Shown here in pieces: positions 26,422 through 37,493 of a stretch of DNA of 64,000 nt (position 1 is its first letter; each line of letters opens with the position of its first letter). The position numbers were made by a program, and so were the translations under genes. Below the pieces are notes generated by a model. That model was not told the origin of the DNA, made no database searches, and was given only the letters and a program-made list of their open reading frames with translations. This stretch comes from Desulfotomaculum nigrificans DSM 574 (GTDB lineage: Bacteria > Bacillota > Desulfotomaculia > Desulfotomaculales > Desulfotomaculaceae), in assembly GCF_000189755.2 (NCBI RefSeq), contig NZ_KI912183.1, forward strand, positions 74,564 through 138,563, given 5' to 3'.

Positions 26422-27987
26422 TTGAGTCTGAAGCAACAGGCCAGTCAGGGGGCCGAAGTTAATGAAAAGATGGCGGCACTGATGACCAATTCCAATGCGG
26501 TAAGAGCCATTGCCTCTGCCGTGCAGGGAACCTTGGGCCCCAAGGGCCTGGATACCATGCTGGTGGATAAATTTGGTGAGGTGGTCATCACCAATGATGG
26601 GGTGACCATCCTTACCATGATGGAGGCCAATCACCCGGCGGCTCGCCTGGTGATTAATATTGCCAAGGCCCAGCAAGAGGAAATTGGCGATGGCACCACC
26701 ACTGCCACTGTAATGGCAGGGGCCTTAGTCAGTGCCGGAGTAGAACAGGTGGCTAAAGGAGTGCCGGTGGCCCGGGTTATTGAGGGAATCAGGGCCGGGG
26801 TCCGGCGGGCACTGGAAGCCATTAAGGAACGGGCTGTTCATCTGGAAGATTTGCAACACCCCCGGGTACGCCAGGTGGCCCTGGTGGCCGGGCGGGAACA
26901 TCAGGATATTGCCGATTTAGTGGTGGAAGCGGCCTCATTAATTGGCAGGGAAAAACTTTTAGAACCTAACTTTAAACTGTCAGATACAGTGGTATCTGAA
27001 GAAGGTGCCGAAAACCAGGTGTTCATGGGCGTTATCATTAATAAAGAAACCATGAATAAACAAATGCCCCGGGTACTGGAGCAGGTCAAGGTTTTAGTCA
27101 TTGATGATGCCCTGGAACCGGAGGAAATTGAAGATGAGGCCCTGGGCACCGAATCGGGTTTTGCCCGTTACTTGGAACTGCAAAATCAGTTCCGGACCAA
27201 CATCCAAAAGATCATTGACCTCGGGGTGGGCCTGGTGCTGGTGGACCGGGGTGTAGATGACATCGCTGAAGAAATGCTTACCGATGCCGGTATCATGGTG
27301 GTGCAGCGGGTTTTAAATAAAGAACTGCGCCGGGCGGCGGAACACACCGGGGCCCGTGTAATTAAGCGCACCGGGTTAAGGAAGGATTTGGCTGAACTAC
27401 AGAAACATTTAGGCAGTGCTGATAAAGTGCTGGAGGACGAAAAACTGGAGCAGGTTTGGATACTGGGTGGACACGGCAAACCAATGGCTACTGTTTTAGT
27501 TGGTGCTGCCACCGAAGAGGTGGTGGGTGAGCGCGAGCGCATTGCCAGAGATGCCGCCAGTTCTGTGCAGGCGGCCATCAAAGGTGGTGTGGTACCCGGT
27601 GGCGGTGCTCTGGAACTGGCGGTTTCCCGGGAAGTGGAAAAGGTCCGGGAGAATATCCGGGGTATGGCCGCCTACGGGGTGGACTGCGTGGTGGAGGCGC
27701 TGCGCAGCCCAATGGCCCAAATTGTGGCCAATGCCGGGTTTAATCCTCTGGAAAAAATTGGCGACGTCCTGGCGGCCCAGGCTGAACAAAACAAGATTTC
27801 CCTGGGTATTGACTGCGACACCGGAGAAATTGTGGATATGCTGGAAATTGGCGTGCTTGACCCGGCCCTGGTAAAAATTCATGCTTTGAAGGCCGCCGGT
27901 GAGATAGCTGAAGCCATCCTGCGGATAGATACCATCATTAAGATGAAAGAATATAATAAACCTTCCGATGAAGGGGCAGAGCATTAA
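26422..27987 (+). CDS. Group III (archaeal-like, thermosome-type) chaperonin
   Basis: This 521-aa chaperonin is of the TCP-1/thermosome class, not bacterial GroEL. Nucleotide-binding motifs are TLGPKGLDTMLVD (about 38-50), TNDGVTIL (58-65) and EIGDGTTTATVMAGAL (87-102); later come VVPGGGALE near 392 and an ARDAASSVQAAIKGG segment. There is no adjacent groES, and the C-terminus lacks the GGM tail of GroEL, as expected if a built-in lid replaces GroES. TTG at 26422 lies 9 bp after AGGAGG. Such genes inside dnaK operons are known from Carboxydothermus and other Firmicutes. It would fold client proteins in the cytoplasm in response to heat shock. Confidence 0.93.
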   Translation: MSLKQQASQGAEVNEKMAALMTNSNAVRAIASAVQGTLGPKGLDTMLVDKFGEVVITNDGVTILTMMEANHPAARLVINIAKAQQEEIGDGTTTATVMAGALVSAGVEQVAKGVPVARVIEGIRAGVRRALEAIKERAVHLEDLQHPRVRQVALVAGREHQDIADLVVEAASLIGREKLLEPNFKLSDTVVSEEGAENQVFMGVIINKETMNKQMPRVLEQVKVLVIDDALEPEEIEDEALGTESGFARYLELQNQFRTNIQKIIDLGVGLVLVDRGVDDIAEEMLTDAGIMVVQRVLNKELRRAAEHTGARVIKRTGLRKDLAELQKHLGSADKVLEDEKLEQVWILGGHGKPMATVLVGAATEEVVGERERIARDAASSVQAAIKGGVVPGGGALELAVSREVEKVRENIRGMAAYGVDCVVEALRSPMAQIVANAGFNPLEKIGDVLAAQAEQNKISLGIDCDTGEIVDMLEIGVLDPALVKIHALKAAGEIAEAILRIDTIIKMKEYNKPSDEGAEH

Positions 27988-28017
27988 CCCGGGCAGACCG
28001 GTCTCTCCTCTCAAATA

Positions 28018-28036
28018 CCGGGCTGCTAAAGCCCGG
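28018..28036 (+). promoter_or_regulatory. GC-rich stem-loop between the chaperonin gene and grpE
   Basis: CCGGGCT (28018-28024) pairs with AGCCCGG (28030-28036) across 5 nt, with no U-tract. A further upstream CCCGGGC at 27988-27994 could compete for the same arm. It is probably an mRNA processing or stability element adjusting chaperonin versus grpE/dnaK levels. Confidence 0.5.
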
Positions 28037-28066
28037 GCATAGTGATGCAAATTAAGAGGTGATAAG

Positions 28067-28672
28067 ATGACTGAAGAAAAAAAGGTGGAACAGCAGGAAG
28101 AAGCGGCTGCTGCTGAAGCCAACCTCATAAATGAACAGGCAACAAATGAGCAAGTGGATAAAACAGAGGAGATTCCCGAGGCTGAGCAGCAAACAGACGA
28201 AGAAATTGACGACCCGGCTGAATTAAAGCGACTGCTGGCCGAAAAGACGGCTGAAGCGGAGAATAATTTTAACCGGGCCCTGAGACTGCAGGCTGATTAT
28301 GAAAACCTGCGGCGCCGGACTCGCCAGGAGCGGGAGGAGCTCTTAAAATTCGGGGCTGAACAGTTAATTACCGCACTGCTGCCGGTACTGGATAACTTTG
28401 AACGGGCACTGGCCTCAGCCGGTAACGGCGGGGAAAAATTTGTCAGTGGGGTGGAAATGATTAGCCGCCAGCTGAACGAAGTGCTACAAAACGAAGGATT
28501 AACCCCCATTCCGGCTGTCGGGGAACAATTTGACCCCAACATACATGAGGCCGTAATGCAGGTGGAAGATACCGGAGAGCCTGAAAATACAGTGGTGGAG
28601 GAACTCAGAAAAGGCTACTACCTAAAAGGCAAGGTTATCCGGCCCGCTATGGTTAAAGTGGCTAAATCTTAA
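28067..28672 (+). CDS. grpE: Nucleotide exchange factor GrpE
   Basis: This 201-aa protein releases ADP from DnaK. It has a long acidic N-terminal tail (about residues 1-60, Glu/Gln rich), a coiled-coil dimerisation helix with RALRLQADYENLRRRTRQER, and the C-terminal beta domain with NEGLTPIPAVGEQFDPNIHE and KGKVIRPAMVKVAK. ATG follows AAGAGGTG. It lies between the chaperonin gene and dnaK in the HrcA-controlled operon. Confidence 0.95.
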   Translation: MTEEKKVEQQEEAAAAEANLINEQATNEQVDKTEEIPEAEQQTDEEIDDPAELKRLLAEKTAEAENNFNRALRLQADYENLRRRTRQEREELLKFGAEQLITALLPVLDNFERALASAGNGGEKFVSGVEMISRQLNEVLQNEGLTPIPAVGEQFDPNIHEAVMQVEDTGEPENTVVEELRKGYYLKGKVIRPAMVKVAKS

Positions 28673-28708
28673 CTAAATCCTAATTTGATAGATAAAAATA
28701 TATAATAA

Positions 28709-30568
<1,860 letters not shown>

Positions 30569-30596
30569 GTAGATGTAATATAATAGAGTAGTGTTT

Positions 30597-30626
30597 AATT
30601 ACAGGGGAACTTGTTCCCCTGTAATT
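30597..30626. terminator. Perfect long inverted repeat after dnaK
   Basis: Two perfect 14-bp arms (30597-30610 and 30613-30626, core ACAGGGGAAC) are separated by only TT. The outer AATT pairs leave just a short U-rich 3' end, so it may be a partial terminator or RNase barrier lowering dnaJ transcription relative to dnaK. Confidence 0.7.
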
Positions 30627-30712
30627 TATGAAAAAGTACTAGTCGGCAGGTATTTCTGTTATCCGAAGAGAATGATCTGCTGCAGAAAAATAGAAAGTTA
30701 AGGTGGTGAAAC

Positions 30713-31858
30713 ATGGCTAAGCGGGACTATTATGAGGTGCTGGGTGTCTCCCGGGACGCCTCGCCGGATGAGATAAAGAAAGCCTACCGGAAGCTGGCCC
30801 GCCAGTACCACCCGGATGCTAACCCCGACAATAAAGAAGCAGCCGAAGCTAAATTTAAGGAAATAGCTGAGGCGTACGCTGTTTTAAGTGACCCGGAAAA
30901 ACGGGCGGCCTATGACCAGTTTGGTCACGCCGCCACCGATGGTCAGGGCTTTGGCGGCTTCGGCGGTTTTGGTGGTTTTGACGGCGGTGGCTTCGGTGAC
31001 TTTGGTGGTTTGGGCGACATTTTTGACATGTTCTTTGGTGGCATGGGTGGTCGCCAGCGCACCGGACCCCAAAAGGGTAATGACCTGCGGGTTAATATGG
31101 AAATCTCCTTCAAGGAAGCAGCCTTTGGGGTGGAACGGGATATTCAAGTGCCCCGGGTGGAAACCTGCGATGTCTGTGGCGGCAGTGGCTCTGCCCCCGG
31201 CAGCAGGCCCAAAACCTGTGATATGTGTCATGGTACAGGCCAGGTTCAGTACGCCCAAAACACACCCTTTGGCCGGATTGTGCAAAGCCGCACCTGTGAC
31301 AAGTGCCGCGGCAGCGGGAAGATCATTGAACGGCCTTGCCCTAACTGCCGGGGTGCTGGCCAGGTCAAAAAAACCAGGTCTATTCATGTTAAAATACCGG
31401 CCGGGGTGGATGAAGGTTCCCGCCTGCGCTTAAGCGGCGAGGGCGAAGCAGGGTTAAGGGGTGGCCCGCCGGGTGACCTGTACATTTATATTACTGTCCG
31501 GCCGCATAAGTTCTTCGTACGGGAAGGTAATGACATCATCTGTGAGGTGGATCTCAGCTTTGCCCAGGCCGCCCTGGGAGCTACCATAGAAGTACCGACT
31601 CTGGAGGGCACAGCCGAACTGAAAATTCCTGAGGGAACCCAAACCGGCACTATCTTCCGCATGCGCGGCAAGGGTATTCCCTATTTGAACGGCAGTGGGC
31701 GTGGCGACCAACATGTGCGGGTGAAAGTGGTTACACCCACCAAGTTGACCGAAAGACAAAGGGAATTATTAAAGGAATTTGCCAAAATATCCGGAGAAAA
31801 AACTCATGGAAGCGGAAAAAATATCTTCGAGAAAATGAAAGATGCTTTTATGGGGTAA
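30713..31858 (+). CDS. dnaJ: Chaperone protein DnaJ (Hsp40)
   Basis: This 381-aa co-chaperone stimulates DnaK ATPase. The J domain has YHPDAN with the HPD triad near 33-35. A Gly/Phe-rich region (about 75-110) follows, then a zinc domain with all four CXXCXGXG repeats ([32 protein letters not shown]), and finally the C-terminal substrate-binding and dimerisation domains. ATG follows AAGGTGG. It is separated from dnaK by a 144-bp gap containing a perfect hairpin, so it may have extra control. Confidence 0.97.
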   Translation: MAKRDYYEVLGVSRDASPDEIKKAYRKLARQYHPDANPDNKEAAEAKFKEIAEAYAVLSDPEKRAAYDQFGHAATDGQGFGGFGGFGGFDGGGFGDFGGLGDIFDMFFGGMGGRQRTGPQKGNDLRVNMEISFKEAAFGVERDIQVPRVETCDVCGGSGSAPGSRPKTCDMCHGTGQVQYAQNTPFGRIVQSRTCDKCRGSGKIIERPCPNCRGAGQVKKTRSIHVKIPAGVDEGSRLRLSGEGEAGLRGGPPGDLYIYITVRPHKFFVREGNDIICEVDLSFAQAALGATIEVPTLEGTAELKIPEGTQTGTIFRMRGKGIPYLNGSGRGDQHVRVKVVTPTKLTERQRELLKEFAKISGEKTHGSGKNIFEKMKDAFMG

Positions 31859-31865
31859 ACTAGGC

Positions 31866-31901
31866 TTAAGGGTATTCCTTTGGGGCTGTTAGCTGTTAGC
31901 C
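31866..31901. repeat. Dispersed repeat, copy 1 (partial), before prmA
   Basis: This contains TTAAGGGTATTCCTTTGGGG followed by GCTGTTAGCTGTTAGCC. The same blocks occur, in inverted orientation, at about 43444-43493, and related ones at 42848-42865. It looks like one arm of the inverted-repeat element seen upstream of cdd and era. Confidence 0.6.
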
Positions 31902-31932
31902 TTTGGGGTCTGGTTTGTTGGGAGGAAGTTTG

Positions 31933-32859
31933 ATGAATTGGTTGGAAGTTGCCGTCCATGTACCCCATGAGGGGATTGATATGGTCAGCAATGTCTTTGA
32001 TGAAATGGGTGTCGGCGGGGTTGTCATTGAAGACCCCGCCTTAATTTCTAAATACATAGCAGCCGAAATATGGGATCACTGGGAGTTTCCACCGGAGGTT
32101 TTAAACCGTCCAATGCCCCTGGTTAAGGGTTATTTTCCGGAGGGACCGGGGTTGGAGGACAAGCTGGCTCTCTTACAGGAAAGGTTAGCAGCTTTGCCCC
32201 TGGCGGATGTTCCCCGGATGGAGACCAAACGGGTGGCTGAAGAGGATTGGGCCACCGCCTGGATGAAGTATTATAAGCCGGTGGAAATTGGCCGTCGCCT
32301 GGCAGTAAAACCCAGCTGGGAAGATTATACGCCGCCGGAGGGCAGGTTGGTGCTGGAACTGGATCCCGGTATGGCCTTTGGCTGCGGCAACCACCCCACC
32401 ACCACCATGTGTATGGAGTTTTTGGAGGAGATTATCAAAGGCGGTGAAACCGCCGTCGATGTGGGTACCGGCACCGGTATTTTAGCCATCACGGCAGCTA
32501 AACTGGGGGCGGCCAAAGTGATAGCAGTGGATCTGGATGAAGTGGCGGTGCAGGTGGCCAGGGAAAATGTGCAGCGCAATCAAGTGCAAGGCCAGGTGGA
32601 GGTACTGCAGGGGAACCTGCTGGATAAGGTGACCCAACCGGTGGATTTAGTTATTGCCAATATTATCGCCAAGGTGATTATCATTTTGGCTCCGGATGTG
32701 CGAAAAATTCTTAAACCTGGTGGTTACTTCATTGCCTCGGGCATCATTCGCTTCCGGGCCGAGGAAGTGCGGGAAAAACTGCAGGAGGCAGGATTTAAAG
32801 TGCTGGAGCGCAAGGAAGACGGGGAATGGGTGTCTTACCTCAGCGTTTTGGAGGGATAA
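31933..32859 (+). CDS. prmA: Ribosomal protein L11 methyltransferase
   Basis: This 308-aa S-adenosylmethionine-dependent enzyme trimethylates lysines and the N-terminus of ribosomal protein L11. The N-terminal L11-recognition domain begins MNWLEVAVHVPHEG. The Rossmann-fold domain has LELDPGMAFGCGNHPTT (about 136-152), AVDVGTGTGILAITAAKLGA (SAM motif I) and the catalytic-site LVIANIIA motif. ATG at 31933 is set by GGAGG at 31921-31925; an in-frame upstream ATG at 31903 lies within the repeat element and is less likely. Follows dnaJ as in Bacillus (yqeT). Confidence 0.95.
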   Translation: MNWLEVAVHVPHEGIDMVSNVFDEMGVGGVVIEDPALISKYIAAEIWDHWEFPPEVLNRPMPLVKGYFPEGPGLEDKLALLQERLAALPLADVPRMETKRVAEEDWATAWMKYYKPVEIGRRLAVKPSWEDYTPPEGRLVLELDPGMAFGCGNHPTTTMCMEFLEEIIKGGETAVDVGTGTGILAITAAKLGAAKVIAVDLDEVAVQVARENVQRNQVQGQVEVLQGNLLDKVTQPVDLVIANIIAKVIIILAPDVRKILKPGGYFIASGIIRFRAEEVREKLQEAGFKVLERKEDGEWVSYLSVLEG

Positions 32860-32861
32860 GT

Positions 32862-33602
32862 TTGGCCCGGTTTTTTGTAGATCCGCAGGACATTAAAGGA
32901 GACACAGCCATTATCACCGGTCCCGATGTTAAACATATCAGCAAGGTGTTGCGCATGGGTAACGGGGACCGGTTAACCATACTGGATGGCCGGGGCCTGG
33001 TATTTACCGCTGAGATTACCGGTATGACAAAAGACGAAGTCACCTGCCACCTGCTAGGCCCGGAGGTGGCCCCCGCCGAACCAAACCTTAAGGTGACCCT
33101 GGTGCAGGGGTTACCCAAAGGTGATAAAATGGAGACCATTATTCAAAAGTGTACCGAATTGGGGATATACCAAATCATTCCCCTGGCCGCAGCCCGGTCG
33201 GTGGTCAGGCTGGACGGTAAAAAGGCCGCCGAGCGTCAGCAACGCTGGCAAAGGGTGGCCATGGAGGCGGCCAAACAATGCCGGCGGCCGGTTATTCCCC
33301 GGGTGCAAAAACTCTGCCAGTTAACCGAAGTAATTTCAATGATTCCTACCAATGCTTTGGGTGTCATAGCATGGGAAGATGAAAAACAGCAGTCCCTGCG
33401 GCAATTACTGCAGGGGGTGACAATGCCGGAGGAAATATATATCTTTATCGGACCTGAAGGGGGCTTTGATCCGGAAGAGGTGGCCCGGCTGAGTCAAAGG
33501 GGATGGCCTAACGTGACCCTGGGTCCCCGCATATTACGGACGGAGACGGCCGGACCGACGGCTTTAACAATGGTACTTTATCACTATGGGGAACTGGGTT
33601 AA
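32862..33602 (+). CDS. rsmE: 16S rRNA (uracil1498-N3)-methyltransferase
   Basis: This 246-aa enzyme of the SPOUT superfamily methylates U1498 of 16S rRNA. The N-terminal PUA-like domain begins ARFFVDPQDI and contains HISKVLRMGNGDRL. The SPOUT domain has LVQGLPKGDKMETIIQKCTE and the knot motifs IFIGPEGGFDPEEV and LGPRILRTETA. TTG at 32862 follows GGAGGG at 32850-32855, which lies in the last codons of prmA, so the two are coupled. Confidence 0.95.
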   Translation: MARFFVDPQDIKGDTAIITGPDVKHISKVLRMGNGDRLTILDGRGLVFTAEITGMTKDEVTCHLLGPEVAPAEPNLKVTLVQGLPKGDKMETIIQKCTELGIYQIIPLAAARSVVRLDGKKAAERQQRWQRVAMEAAKQCRRPVIPRVQKLCQLTEVISMIPTNALGVIAWEDEKQQSLRQLLQGVTMPEEIYIFIGPEGGFDPEEVARLSQRGWPNVTLGPRILRTETAGPTALTMVLYHYGELG

Positions 33603-33614
33603 GGAGGTGCTGTC

Positions 33615-34940
33615 ATGACCAAAACCGCTGCCATATACACCCTTGGCTGTAAGGTAAACCAGTATGAGTCGGCGGCCATCGGTGATTTATTTCGCCAGGC
33701 CGGTTACCAGTTAGTGGATTTTGAACAGCCGGCGGATGTTTATGTTGTTAATACCTGTACCGTCACCCACCTGGGGGATCGTAAGTCCAGACAAATAATT
33801 CGCCGGGCGGCTAAACAAAATCCGGCTGCGGTAATTGCGGTGACAGGTTGCTATGCCCAGACCTCCCCCGGTGAGGTGCTGGAAATTCCCGGTGTAGATT
33901 TGGTGGTAGGAACCCGGGATCGGGCTCGCATTGTTAAATTAGTGGAAGGCCACGTTAAGAATAAAGGCCCGGTTAATGCGGTGGAAGACATTATGCAAAG
34001 CGAATGTTTTGAAGAACTACCGGTACCGACGGAACAGGGGAAAGCCAGGGCCTTTCTGAAAATCCAGGAAGGTTGCAACAGCTTTTGTGCCTATTGTATC
34101 ATCCCCTATGCCCGGGGGCCGGTAAGAAGCCGCTTACCCGAGAATGTGCTAAAGGCTGCCACTGAACTGGTTCAACAGGGATACCAGGAAATTGTTTTAA
34201 CGGGGATTCACATTGGGGCCTACGGCCAGGATTTTACGGCACAAAACATTGACCTGGCCTGGTTGGTGGAACGATTGGCGGCTGTGCCGGGATTGCGGCG
34301 GCTGCGTCTGGGCTCTGTGGAGCCCCATGATATTAACACCGCCTTAATTGAGGCAGTGGCCAACCACCCCAATATCTGCCGTCATCTGCATATCCCCCTG
34401 CAAAGCGGCGATGATCAAATCCTGGCTAAAATGCGGCGGCGTTATGACACCCGGGAGTATAATCGCTTGATCGCAGAGATTTATCGTAAAGTGCCGGGGG
34501 TGGCCATCACCAGTGATGTAATTGTGGGTTTTCCCGGTGAAACGGAGGCAAATTTTCAAAACACCCTGCGCACCGTAGCCAAGGCCAAATTTGCCCGTAT
34601 TCACGTGTTTAAATATTCCCCCCGCAAAGGCACCCCGGCGGCAGAATTTGCCGACCAGGTACCACCGGAGGAAAAAGAAGAGCGCAGCCGCAGATTGATT
34701 GAATTGGGTGAACAGCTGGCCCATGAATTTGCCCGGATCCAGGTGGGCAAAGATCTGGAAGTATTGGTGGAGCAACCATCCCATGAATATACCCCCCTGT
34801 GGGAAGGGCACACTGATACCTACCTGAAAGTAATTTTTCCTGCCGATGAATCGGTGCGGGGGCAGATTGCTAAGGTACATATCGATAATGTAGAAGGGCC
34901 AATATTAAAAGGCACAATTATTTCTAAACAGGCAGGATAA
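33615..34940 (+). CDS. mtaB: tRNA t6A37 methylthiotransferase MtaB
   Basis: This 441-aa radical SAM enzyme adds a methylthio group to t6A at position 37 of ANN-decoding tRNAs. The N-terminal UPF0004 domain contains IYTLGCKVNQYES and VVNTCTVT, with cysteines for the auxiliary cluster. The radical SAM motif CNSFCAYC sits near 154-161 with IIPYARGPVRSR, and a C-terminal TRAM domain follows. The KVNQYE start and position after rsmE match B. subtilis yqeV. ATG follows AAGGAGGTG. Confidence 0.95.
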   Translation: MTKTAAIYTLGCKVNQYESAAIGDLFRQAGYQLVDFEQPADVYVVNTCTVTHLGDRKSRQIIRRAAKQNPAAVIAVTGCYAQTSPGEVLEIPGVDLVVGTRDRARIVKLVEGHVKNKGPVNAVEDIMQSECFEELPVPTEQGKARAFLKIQEGCNSFCAYCIIPYARGPVRSRLPENVLKAATELVQQGYQEIVLTGIHIGAYGQDFTAQNIDLAWLVERLAAVPGLRRLRLGSVEPHDINTALIEAVANHPNICRHLHIPLQSGDDQILAKMRRRYDTREYNRLIAEIYRKVPGVAITSDVIVGFPGETEANFQNTLRTVAKAKFARIHVFKYSPRKGTPAAEFADQVPPEEKEERSRRLIELGEQLAHEFARIQVGKDLEVLVEQPSHEYTPLWEGHTDTYLKVIFPADESVRGQIAKVHIDNVEGPILKGTIISKQAG

Positions 34941-35029
34941 TATTAAAGGTGTGTTGAATAAATCCTTAGGAAAAACTATGTCAATGAAGTAGTTTTTTGT
35001 AAGAATGGCATTGGGAGGAGGTGTTTTGG

Positions 35030-35374
35030 GTGCAAGACTGCCTCTTTTGTAAAATAATTGCCAAAGAAATACCTGCCCAGATAGTCTATGAAGATGACCG
35101 GGTACTGGCATTTAAGGATATTAACCCCGTGGCTCCTGTCCATGTGTTGATTATCCCCAAAAAACATATTTCCACTTTGCTGGATTTGCATAACGAAGAT
35201 GCAGAGTTAATCGGTCATATTTTTCTCACCTGTGCCAAACTGGCCAAAGAAATGGGATTAGCTGACAATGGGTTCCGGGTAGTCTCCAACTGTAAAGAAG
35301 AGGGCGGCCAGACGGTATTTCACCTTCACTTCCACCTGCTAGGAGGCAGACCAATGGAGTGGCCCCCGGGTTAG
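35030..35374 (+). CDS. HIT-family nucleotide-binding protein (HinT-like)
   Basis: This 114-aa histidine-triad hydrolase of purine nucleotide conjugates (AMP-lysine type) begins DCLFCKIIAKEIPAQIVYED, with a CxxC zinc-type pair, and ends with the triad HLHFHLLGGRPM. GTG at 35030 lies 6 bp after GGAGGAGGTG. A longer in-frame GTG at 35021 overlaps that ribosome site. It follows mtaB and precedes rpsU, a common clostridial order. Confidence 0.94.
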   Translation: MQDCLFCKIIAKEIPAQIVYEDDRVLAFKDINPVAPVHVLIIPKKHISTLLDLHNEDAELIGHIFLTCAKLAKEMGLADNGFRVVSNCKEEGGQTVFHLHFHLLGGRPMEWPPG

Positions 35375-35378
35375 GTTG

Positions 35379-35407
35379 TTGACTGATCGACCAGGCCATT
35401 GTATAAT
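35379..35407 (+). promoter_or_regulatory. Sigma-A promoter of rpsU
   Basis: TTGACT (35379-35384), exactly 17 bp, TATAAT (35402-35407). This is a strong consensus match located 94 bp before the rpsU start. Confidence 0.88.
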
Positions 35408-35500
35408 AACATGGTATTGTAACTTTGACGTTTTTTTACTTGCTATATATTTGGTAATGTTTTTCAAGGTTTTATGGTTTGGCGGAGGGAGGGAAATTGA

Positions 35501-35680
35501 GTGGCGGAAGTTAGGGTTGGCAAAAATGAGACACTGGACAGTGCCCTCCGGCGCTTTAAGCGGAACTGTCAAAAGGCTGGCGTTTTAGCTGAGGCACGTA
35601 GGCATGAACATTATGAAAAGCCCAGTGTAAGAAGAAAGAAGAAATCTGAGGCTGCCCGTAAGCGTAAAAACTTTAGATAG
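35501..35680 (+). CDS. rpsU: 30S ribosomal protein S21
   Basis: This 59-aa basic protein is S21 of the small ribosomal subunit: [20 protein letters not shown] at the N-terminus and a Lys/Arg-rich tail [16 protein letters not shown]. It begins with GTG at 35501 preceded by GGAGGGAGGG at 35483-35493 and has its own promoter. The TAG stop (35678-35680) is the first triplet of a 16-bp direct repeat flanking an IS30-family element, so the insertion fell exactly at the gene end without changing the protein. Its original terminator lies beyond the element at 37035-37068. Confidence 0.95.
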   Translation: MAEVRVGKNETLDSALRRFKRNCQKAGVLAEARRHEHYEKPSVRRKKKSEAARKRKNFR

Positions 35681-35693
35681 TAAAAAAACATTG
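35678..35693 (+). repeat. Left copy of 16-bp target-site duplication
   Basis: TAGTAAAAAAACATTG, identical to 37015-37030. The first three bases are the rpsU stop codon. Confidence 0.85.
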
Positions 35694-35696
35694 TAA

Positions 35697-35717
35697 ATTG
35701 CAATATTAAATGCAACA
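35697..35717 (+). repeat. Left inverted repeat of the IS30-family element
   Basis: It ends in ATTAAATGCAACA, matching the right end (36989-37009, opposite orientation) at 19 of 21 positions. Confidence 0.75.
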
Positions 35718-35852
35718 CTTTTTAGTGAGAACTCATTATGATTTTAGGTTTACAGCAGATCTTTTGCTTTAGCCGCTACTTCTTTGAGCGAGCATAGAGG
35801 AGGGTTGCCTCGGCAAGACAAGGTCTTTACACTTGACTACCCTCAAGAGAGC

Positions 35853-36938
<1,086 letters not shown>

Positions 36939-36988
36939 TCATACATGATTTCTCACTATGGTTGTTTATTTTTTTGCTGTATTTTACC

Positions 36989-37009
36989 TGTTGCATTTAA
37001 TTTTACAAT
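36989..37009 (-). repeat. Right inverted repeat of the IS30-family element
   Basis: The reverse complement begins ATTGTAAA and ends ATTAAATGCAACA, pairing with the left end at 35697-35717. Confidence 0.75.
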
Positions 37010-37014
37010 GAACC

Positions 37015-37030
37015 TAGTAAAAAAACATTG
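37015..37030 (+). repeat. Right copy of 16-bp target-site duplication
   Basis: TAGTAAAAAAACATTG, identical to 35678-35693. Confidence 0.85.
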
Positions 37031-37034
37031 CAAA

Positions 37035-37068
37035 AATGCTTGGCATTAATGTGCCAAGCATTTTTTAA
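37035..37068 (+). terminator. Displaced rpsU terminator
   Basis: AATGCTTGGCA pairs with TGCCAAGCATT over a short TTAATG loop and is followed by TTTTTT. Joined to the rpsU stop across the duplicated 16 bp it would lie about 20 bp after the gene; it is now about 1.35 kb away. Confidence 0.85.
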
Positions 37069-37193
37069 CATGAGGCTGATGCTTAGAGACTAAAATTTTG
37101 CCAGCAGTTAATCATAAGTGATAATAGGTACCAATAATTAGTAATTTTCCCCTGCCGGGTAGCATAGAAATAATCCCGAGGAGGGGATTTTTT

Positions 37194-37493
37194 ATGTCCT
37201 TGCGTGATTTCCATAAAAGGTTTAAGAAACAGCTGTCCGACTTTTTCGAGATTCCCAGTGACGTTATGTTGGACTTGCCTAAAATCGTGCTGGTGGGTAA
37301 TTTACAGGTATTTATTGAAAATCACCGCGGTATTGTTGAATATTCCTTGGAAAAGGTGCGCATTAAAGTTGGCGAAGGAGAAGTGGGTATTACCGGCCGC
37401 AGCCTGACCCTGCGCAATATAAGAACCGATGAAATTTGCGTGGAAGGGCAAATAACATCTTTAAATTTTCTTAAGCCGGGGGAGGTGTGGTAA
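37194..37493 (+). CDS. yqfC: Sporulation protein YqfC
   Basis: This 99-aa protein of the YabP/YqfC family has a compact beta-rich sequence with EIPSDVMLDLPKIVLVGNLQ and the repeat-like IVEYSLEKVRIKVGEGEVGI. In Bacillus it is made in the mother cell and acts with YqfD during sporulation. ATG follows GAGGAGGGG. Its stop overlaps the yqfD start (TAATG), so they are coupled. This is the first gene after the IS30 element. Confidence 0.92.
   Translation: MSLRDFHKRFKKQLSDFFEIPSDVMLDLPKIVLVGNLQVFIENHRGIVEYSLEKVRIKVGEGEVGITGRSLTLRNIRTDEICVEGQITSLNFLKPGEVW

Noticed and set aside
27496-28128. Reverse-strand 210-aa ORF over the chaperonin gene end and grpE start
   Set aside because: It is antisense to two well-supported genes; a by-product of GC-biased codon use.
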